Shown one piece after another: positions 6,720 through 10,469 of a DNA stretch of 10,469 nt. The first letter of the stretch is position 1; every line of letters begins with the position of its first letter. The notes under the pieces were generated by a model. It was not told where the DNA came from, made no database searches, and saw only the letters and a program-made list of their open reading frames with translations. Source of the DNA: Litorivivens sp041625575 (GTDB lineage: Bacteria > Pseudomonadota > Gammaproteobacteria > Pseudomonadales > Spongiibacteraceae); contig JBFJTG010000112.1 of the NCBI GenBank assembly GCA_041625575.1, positions 1-10,469 on the forward strand. The letters are read 5' to 3'. The translations under genes and the position numbers were made by a program.

Positions 6720-8147
6720 ATGACTGATATCCTGATCGTCGAAGATGAAGACGTAATTCGCAAAGCCCTACGCCGCCTCCTCGAACGCAACAACTACACG
6801 GTTCAGGAAGCCACTTCAGTTAAAGACGCTCTCGACAACTACACACTCGACGACTTCCAGCTCATTATTACCGACTTGCGTCTGCCCGGAGCACCCGGCA
6901 CGGACCTCATCCAAAGTACCGATTCTCCGGTGCTGCTGATGACCAGCTACGCCAGCCTGCGCTCGGCCGTTGACTCCATGAAGATGGGCGCAGTGGACTA
7001 CGTTGCCAAACCCTTTGATCACGATGAAATGCTCGAAGCCGTGCGCCGTAACATCGAGGCTCACGCTGACGATGAGCGTTCTCCGACCAGCCGCAATCGC
7101 CGCAATCGAAACCGGGGCCTGCCACAGCTCGGCGAGATGATCGGCAGCTGCAAAACCATGTCGACGCTCTATGAGCAAATCAAGAAGGTCGGCCCAACCG
7201 AAGCCACCGTGCTGATACATGGCGAGACCGGCACCGGTAAGGAACTGGTCGCCAAAGCGATTCACAACCGCAGCTCCCGCGCCGACAACCCCATAATTTC
7301 GGTAAACTGCGCAGCCATCCCCGACACCCTGATCGAATCTGAATTATTCGGCTACGAGAAAGGGGCCTTTACCGGTGCCAATACAAGCCGGATAGGCTTG
7401 ATTGAAGCTGCTGATGGCGGCACCTTGTTTTTGGACGAAATTGGCGAATTGCCGATGGAAGCCCAAGCCCGCCTACTGCGCTTCATACAGGAAAACGAGG
7501 TCCGCCGTATCGGCTCGGTACAAACTCGCTCTGTCGATGTACGGCTGATCTGCGCGACTCATCGGGATTTGAAGGCCATGGCGCGCGATCACGATTTTCG
7601 GGAAGATTTGTTCTACCGAATCAGCGTGGTCCGATTGGAACTGCCGCCCTTGCGTGAACGCGGCAAGGACATCCTTGAGATTGCAGAAGCCGCCCTGCAG
7701 CGCTGCTGCCAGAATTTAAACAAAGGCGAAATGCATTTCTCGCCCAAAGCGATTCAAGCCATTACCACCTATATCTGGCCGGGCAATATTCGCGAACTCG
7801 AAAACGCGGTGGAACGCGCCGTTATCCTGAGCGACGGCCCCGAAATCGACAACGAACAACTCGATATTGATCTCGAGCTGGTTGATATCAACCAAATGCG
7901 CGGCAAACTGAAAACAGCAGAGAAACCCCGCAGCGAACCCGGCACCCACAAACCGCCCAAAAGCCCCAATATCGACCCCGCCGAAGATCTGTCACTGGAA
8001 GACTACTTCCAGCGCTTCGTACTGGAACATCAGGATTCCATGAGTGAAACCGAATTGGCGCAAAAGCTGGGCGTAAGCCGTAAATGTCTGTGGGAAAGAC
8101 GGCAGCGCCTGGGCATTCCACGCAAAAAGAGCTCCAAAACAGCGTAA
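6720..8147 (+). CDS. cbrB: Sigma-54-dependent response regulator CbrB
   Basis: CbrB is the cytosolic partner of CbrA, an NtrC-family activator that remodels sigma-54 polymerase. The 475 residues match the Pseudomonas length. The receiver domain (1 to about 120) has acidic residues E8 and D9, phospho-acceptor D52 in ITDLRLPG, T75 and K97 (VAKPFD). The AAA+ domain (about 135-380) has Walker A GETGTGKE at 168-175, the sigma-54 contact loop GAFTGA at 215-220, Walker B GGTLFLDEI, and the downstream RLICATHRDL and WPGNIRELEN motifs. A Fis-type helix-turn-helix lies at about 441-470 (ETELAQKLGVSRKCLWERRQ) near the C-terminus. It is 140 bp from cbrA, with only a weak GAG before the ATG. A sigma-54 promoter and probable target RNA follow directly downstream. 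Confidence 0.95.
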   Translation: MTDILIVEDEDVIRKALRRLLERNNYTVQEATSVKDALDNYTLDDFQLIITDLRLPGAPGTDLIQSTDSPVLLMTSYASLRSAVDSMKMGAVDYVAKPFDHDEMLEAVRRNIEAHADDERSPTSRNRRNRNRGLPQLGEMIGSCKTMSTLYEQIKKVGPTEATVLIHGETGTGKELVAKAIHNRSSRADNPIISVNCAAIPDTLIESELFGYEKGAFTGANTSRIGLIEAADGGTLFLDEIGELPMEAQARLLRFIQENEVRRIGSVQTRSVDVRLICATHRDLKAMARDHDFREDLFYRISVVRLELPPLRERGKDILEIAEAALQRCCQNLNKGEMHFSPKAIQAITTYIWPGNIRELENAVERAVILSDGPEIDNEQLDIDLELVDINQMRGKLKTAEKPRSEPGTHKPPKSPNIDPAEDLSLEDYFQRFVLEHQDSMSETELAQKLGVSRKCLWERRQRLGIPRKKSSKTA

Positions 8148-8272
8148 GCGACTCACAAATCAGCCTGGATCGCCCAAAACCCTGTCGGAAGCGCTCCAAT
8201 ATAGGCTTCATTCCGCTTTCCAGTGAAAAGTTCCCAAAATCACCAATTTGTCGTAAAAAAACCCAAAATCGC

Positions 8273-8335
8273 CGTTACCTCAAGTGGTAAAAGTAACAGT
8301 ACTCGGGCATATAGGTAACAGTAAGTAGTAATACC
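8273..8335. promoter_or_regulatory. Putative CbrB upstream activating sequence
   Basis: GTTAC (8274-8278) and GTAAC (8293-8297) form an inverted pair with a 14-base spacer. A further GTAAC at 8315-8319 lies 22 bp, about two helical turns, after the second. A degenerate GGTAAA (8286-8291) adds another partial half-site, and GGTA at 8314 with TACC at 8332 form a further N14 pair. The array is 75-125 bp upstream of the -24/-12 promoter, a normal place for an NtrC-type activator. A GTTAC-N14-GTAAC-type palindrome is what I recall for CbrB sites at Pseudomonas crcZ. Confidence 0.7.
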
Positions 8336-8355
8336 TAGCCAACACCCTTGCCGAA

Positions 8356-8380
8356 CACATAGGCTATGTGACTGTTTTTA
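8356..8380 (+). terminator. Short AT-rich hairpin before the sigma-54 promoter
   Basis: CACATA (8356-8361) and TATGTG (8365-8370) are perfect complements around GGC, followed by ACTGTTTTTA. It could be a weak terminator for cbrB, insulating the downstream promoter. The stem is only six mostly AT pairs, so a protein-binding palindrome is equally possible. The following A/T-rich stretch to 8395 would suit DNA bending between activator and promoter, but I see no good IHF consensus there. Confidence 0.35.
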
Positions 8381-8396
8381 AAGAATATTCATAAAC

Positions 8397-8412
8397 TGGC
8401 ACAGTACATGCT
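8397..8412 (+). promoter_or_regulatory. Sigma-54 (-24/-12) promoter of the A-rich RNA
   Basis: TGGCACAGTACATGCT has the invariant GG (8398-8399) and GC (8410-8411) exactly ten bases apart, and the -24 half TGGCAC is perfect. The -12 half, ATGCT, departs mildly from TTGCA. Transcription should start at about 8422-8425, directly before the A-rich tract. Lying downstream of cbrB and of GTTAC/GTAAC sites, it is very likely driven by CbrB. Confidence 0.85.
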
Positions 8413-8422
8413 TTGTTAACCG

Positions 8423-8532
8423 CGAATAAGAATAATAAGAACCAACAATAATAATAAAAGCAAAAAAACAAATAAAAACAATTGCATAGAGACCTGGATG
8501 GGGAAGACGCTGTTTTCCCCTTCTTCATTTCT
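8423..8532 (+). ncRNA. Putative CrcZ/CrcY-like Hfq-sequestering small RNA
   Basis: Starting within a few bases of the predicted sigma-54 start, 8425-8481 is a 57-base tract with 41 A. It contains overlapping AANAANAA motifs: AATAAGAA at 8425 and 8434, AATAATAA at 8431, AACAATAA at 8444, and AATAATAA at 8447 and 8450. These match the catabolite-activity motif bound by the distal face of Hfq. CrcZ-type RNAs in Pseudomonas carry several such motifs and titrate Hfq/Crc from repressed mRNAs, and crcZ lies directly after cbrB. A GGGGAAGA/TTTTCCCC hairpin and T-rich stretch suggest an end near 8532, giving about 110 nt. That is much shorter than the roughly 400-nt CrcZ, with the motifs clustered at the 5' end. 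No protein-coding frame is convincing. The 3' end is uncertain and the RNA could run on. Confidence 0.72.
8500..8532 (+). terminator. Probable intrinsic terminator of the A-rich RNA
   Basis: GGGGAAGA (8500-8507) pairs with TTTTCCCC (8513-8520), with one G-T pair, around a 5-base CGCTG loop. TTCTTCATTTCT follows. The stem is good but the T-tract is interrupted, so termination may be partial. Confidence 0.55.
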
Positions 8533-8560
8533 GGGCCCCAAAAAATTTCCGCTACTTCGA

Positions 8561-8586
8561 TCAACACCACCCCGTCCGGTGATTGA
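8561..8586 (+). repeat. Hairpin with one bulge overlapping a possible -35
   Basis: TCAACACC (8561-8568) pairs with GGTG (8578-8581) and TTGA (8583-8586), leaving one bulged A and a 9-base loop. The right arm contains the start of a TTGACC hexamer. It could be a 3' domain of a longer small RNA or an operator for a downstream promoter. Confidence 0.3.
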
Positions 8587-8611
8587 CCGCCTCCATCACT
8601 TATGCTCAAAT
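8583..8611 (+). promoter_or_regulatory. Candidate sigma-70 promoter for the downstream small ORF/secD
   Basis: TTGACC (8583-8588) is five of six bases of the -35 consensus. TCAAAT (8606-8611), four of six for the -10, follows after an optimal 17-base spacer. It would start RNA near 8618, ahead of the small ORF and secD. The weak -10 makes this tentative. Confidence 0.3.
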
Positions 8612-8670
8612 CCGCACGCTGAATAGGGCTCCATTGGCGGGCACTATAAGAAGCTCTTCGAGTGCTTGCT

Positions 8671-9054
8671 GTGCGCTACATTCAAATACCTGGGCTACTC
8701 CGACATCTGGCCACTACTTGCGCGCTGATGCTGCTCAGCCTGTTGCTCACAGGCCCGCAACTCGCCCCTGAATTATTCCTCTCTGCGAACGCAAAGCCCC
8801 ACCGCGATGCTGTTGATCCCAACAATTTTCCTGCAATCATTGTAGAAAGCAATACAACGCGCCCAAAGACCGCCCTTGCCAGCGACTCCTCCGGCGACAC
8901 AAACGAAAGCGGTGATATCTGGAGCCACACGAGCAGGCCTTGGCTGTGGGCATTGCTCTCTACCAGCCTGCTGCTGCGCCCTACTCCAGCATCGACAGCC
9001 TCTAGCCGCAGGCCCTTCCTGCGCCCCAGACTTCGCGCCCCACCTTCCCGATAG
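8671..9054 (+). CDS. Possible small exported or membrane protein, unknown
   Basis: The 127-residue frame starts at GTG 8671, with a GAG eight bases upstream; GTG 8662 is an in-frame alternative. The N-terminus reads like a signal peptide: basic residues, then the hydrophobic stretch LATTCALMLLSLLLTG, with possible cleavage after SANA near residue 40. A polar Ser/Thr/Asp-rich middle contains SDSSGDTNESGD. A second hydrophobic stretch, PWLWALLSTSLLL, precedes an Arg/Pro-rich tail, which suggests a bitopic membrane protein. Codon use is like the neighbours, with many CTG, GCC and CGC codons. Evidence against it is the non-ATG start, the weak ribosome site, the low-complexity tail and no family I recognise. 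It ends 79 bp before secD and could share its transcript. Confidence 0.4.
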   Translation: MRYIQIPGLLRHLATTCALMLLSLLLTGPQLAPELFLSANAKPHRDAVDPNNFPAIIVESNTTRPKTALASDSSGDTNESGDIWSHTSRPWLWALLSTSLLLRPTPASTASSRRPFLRPRLRAPPSR

Positions 9055-9133
9055 TTCCGCGCATCATTTTTAACGCCGCATTGTCGGCACTGCGCCCTGG
9101 CGCAAATACGCGAATTACTGTCGAGGAATTGTT

Positions 9134-10469
9134 ATGAAGTCCCTATCGTCCAGAGCCGCCCTGTACGGCCTAATCGTCTTACTCGGCCTACTGAGCGCCC
9201 TGCCTAACGTTCTGCCGCCATCGGCCCAATCGCATTTACCGGCCTGGTATAGCCAAAACACCCTCTCACTTGGCCTCGACCTGCAGGGCGGCTCCCACCT
9301 TCTGCTAGAAGCTGACACCAACGAATTGCTCGCCAGCGAATATCGGGCAATTAGCGATGCACTAAAACGGGAGCTGCGTCAGTTCCGCATTAGCCCGACA
9401 AAAATAGACATCGACGCGCAAGAGATGCGCCTGCAATTCGCCTCCCTCGCGCACAGCAGCAAAGCCGTGGAGCTGGCCCGTGACATGGCGCGAGAGGCAA
9501 ACGAGGCCGAGCGGCGATTCAGCGTGAGCCAAAGCGATACGCTAGTCGAATTGCGCTTTAGCGAGCGCTACCAAGATAAGTTATACGACGATGCCCTTGA
9601 GCGCAGTCTCGAAGTTGTGCGCCGACGCCTGGACGAAACCGGTCTGGTTGAACCCAGCATTACCCGTCAGGGAGATGACGGTATTCTGGTGCAAATGCCG
9701 GGCCTTCAGGATCCGCAACATATCCGGCAACTGCTCGGCACCACCGCAAAAATGTCATTTCACTGGCAAGCCGGACCCAATACCGGCAGCCATGACATCG
9801 TCACTGTAAGAGACGTCGAAGCGGGAATCAGTCACCGACTTGAAAAACACGAAGCCATGGCAGGCAAGCATATCCGCGATGCCCAAATGGCCTTCAATCC
9901 CGACACGCAGCAGCCGGTCGTAAACTTCAAGCTGGATCACGAAGGTGCGCGAATTTTCGGGGAAATTACCCGCGCCAACATCGGCCGACCGCTGGCGATC
10001 GTTCTCGACGGCAAAGTCATTACCGCACCGGTGATTCGCAGTGTTATCGCAGGCGGAAGCGGGGAAATCAGCGGCAGCTTCACAACACGCGAAGCCAGTG
10101 ATCTGGCTCTCCTGCTCAGAGCCGGCGCACTACCCATGCCACTGCATGTGATTGAGGAGCGCACCGTAGGACCCGACCTTGGCAGCGATGCCATTGCACG
10201 AGGCGTGAAAAGCGCCCTCTTCGGCGCGGCCCTCGTCATCGCGTTCATGCTGGGCATTTACGGCCGCTGGGGCCTGATAGCCTGCGTGAACCTGTGCATC
10301 AACGTGGCGCTGTTGATTGGCATTCTCAGTACCTTGGGCGCAACGCTCACCCTACCCGGTATTGCGGGCATCATTTTGACCATCGGCATGGCGGTCGACG
10401 CCAACATTCTTATCAACGAACGAATCCGCGAAGAGCTCAGGCGCAAGAAACCGGCGCAACTTGCCCTGC
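9134..10469 (+). CDS. secD: SecD-family protein translocase subunit (3' truncated by window end)
   Basis: SecD works with SecF in the inner membrane, using the proton-motive force to help the late stages of Sec export. 445 residues are visible and the frame is open to the right edge. A start at ATG 9134 is supported by GAGGA seven bases upstream. Residues about 8-28 are the first membrane helix, followed by the family motif LGLDLQGGSHLLLE. The periplasmic region includes RRLDETGLVEPSI, LVQMPGLQDP and LAIVLDGKVITAPVI. Residues from about 355 enter the membrane domain, ending in GMAVDANILINERIREELR; D422 corresponds to the conserved proton-path aspartate. The periplasmic region is shorter than in the 615-residue E. 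coli SecD and resembles short-form SecD. No yajC precedes it, so it may be a second, accessory SecD; secF is expected just beyond the window. Confidence 0.9.
   Translation, partial: MKSLSSRAALYGLIVLLGLLSALPNVLPPSAQSHLPAWYSQNTLSLGLDLQGGSHLLLEADTNELLASEYRAISDALKRELRQFRISPTKIDIDAQEMRLQFASLAHSSKAVELARDMAREANEAERRFSVSQSDTLVELRFSERYQDKLYDDALERSLEVVRRRLDETGLVEPSITRQGDDGILVQMPGLQDPQHIRQLLGTTAKMSFHWQAGPNTGSHDIVTVRDVEAGISHRLEKHEAMAGKHIRDAQMAFNPDTQQPVVNFKLDHEGARIFGEITRANIGRPLAIVLDGKVITAPVIRSVIAGGSGEISGSFTTREASDLALLLRAGALPMPLHVIEERTVGPDLGSDAIARGVKSALFGAALVIAFMLGIYGRWGLIACVNLCINVALLIGILSTLGATLTLPGIAGIILTIGMAVDANILINERIREELRRKKPAQLAL

Noticed and set aside
6816..7265. 149-residue minus-strand open frame
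   Set aside because: It is antisense to the receiver and early AAA+ region of cbrB, with no start signal or domain.
8425..8481. Plain low-complexity or AT-rich spacer explanation for the A-rich tract
   Set aside because: Strand bias (72% A, few T), triplet AAN periodicity and placement directly after a -24/-12 promoter make a functional RNA more likely.
8364..8609. 81-residue minus-strand open frame rich in Phe and Tyr
   Set aside because: The odd composition comes from reading the A-rich RNA tract backwards; it has no domain, and the plus strand carries a promoter and Hfq-type motifs.
8876..9073. 65-residue plus-strand frame rich in Cys and Pro
   Set aside because: It overlaps the 8671-9054 frame, has no ribosome site and reads as low complexity.

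Overview
This 10.5 kb window looks like a chromosomal segment of a Pseudomonas-related or marine gammaproteobacterium. The evidence is the gene order: aminotransferase, dksA, gluQRS, a small membrane gene, cbrA, cbrB, in the same order and orientation as I recall from Pseudomonas. Base composition is moderately GC-rich. I cannot name the genus from the sequence. I saw no insertion sequence, phage gene, tRNA, rRNA or CRISPR array.

Left part (1-1812). The first 131 bases are the coiled-coil C-terminus of an unidentified protein, closed by a strong intrinsic terminator. Facing it on the minus strand is a probable two-gene unit. It holds a class I/II PLP-dependent aminotransferase (655-1812) and, 41 bp further on, a small probably exported cysteine-containing protein of unknown function (260-613).

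Middle part (2054-8147), plus strand. DksA is the RNA polymerase secondary-channel regulator. GluQRS is the tRNA-Asp queuosine glutamylase, separated from dksA by a perfect 10-bp hairpin. Next is a 58-residue CbrX-like membrane protein whose stop codon lies inside the start of cbrA. CbrA is a sensor kinase built on a sodium/solute-symporter fold, and CbrB is its sigma-54-dependent response regulator. Together CbrA and CbrB form the carbon/nitrogen-balance two-component system.

The most interesting region is the gap after cbrB (8148 to about 8620). It contains GTTAC/GTAAC half-sites, including a GTTAC-N14-GTAAC pair, then an excellent sigma-54 -24/-12 element. About 12 bp beyond that comes a 57-nt tract that is 72% A and rich in AANAANAA motifs, then a terminator-like hairpin. 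This is the layout of a Crc/Hfq-system decoy RNA (CrcZ/CrcY/CrcX type) in the crcZ position. It appears far shorter (about 110 nt) than the Pseudomonas RNAs of roughly 350-400 nt. The model is that CbrA/CbrB switches on this RNA through sigma-54 and the RNA titrates Hfq away from catabolite-repressed mRNAs.

Right part (8620-10469). Synteny with Pseudomonas breaks here: instead of pcnB there is a weakly supported small exported ORF, then a SecD-family protein that runs off the window. This SecD has a short periplasmic region and no yajC directly upstream, so it may be an accessory copy.
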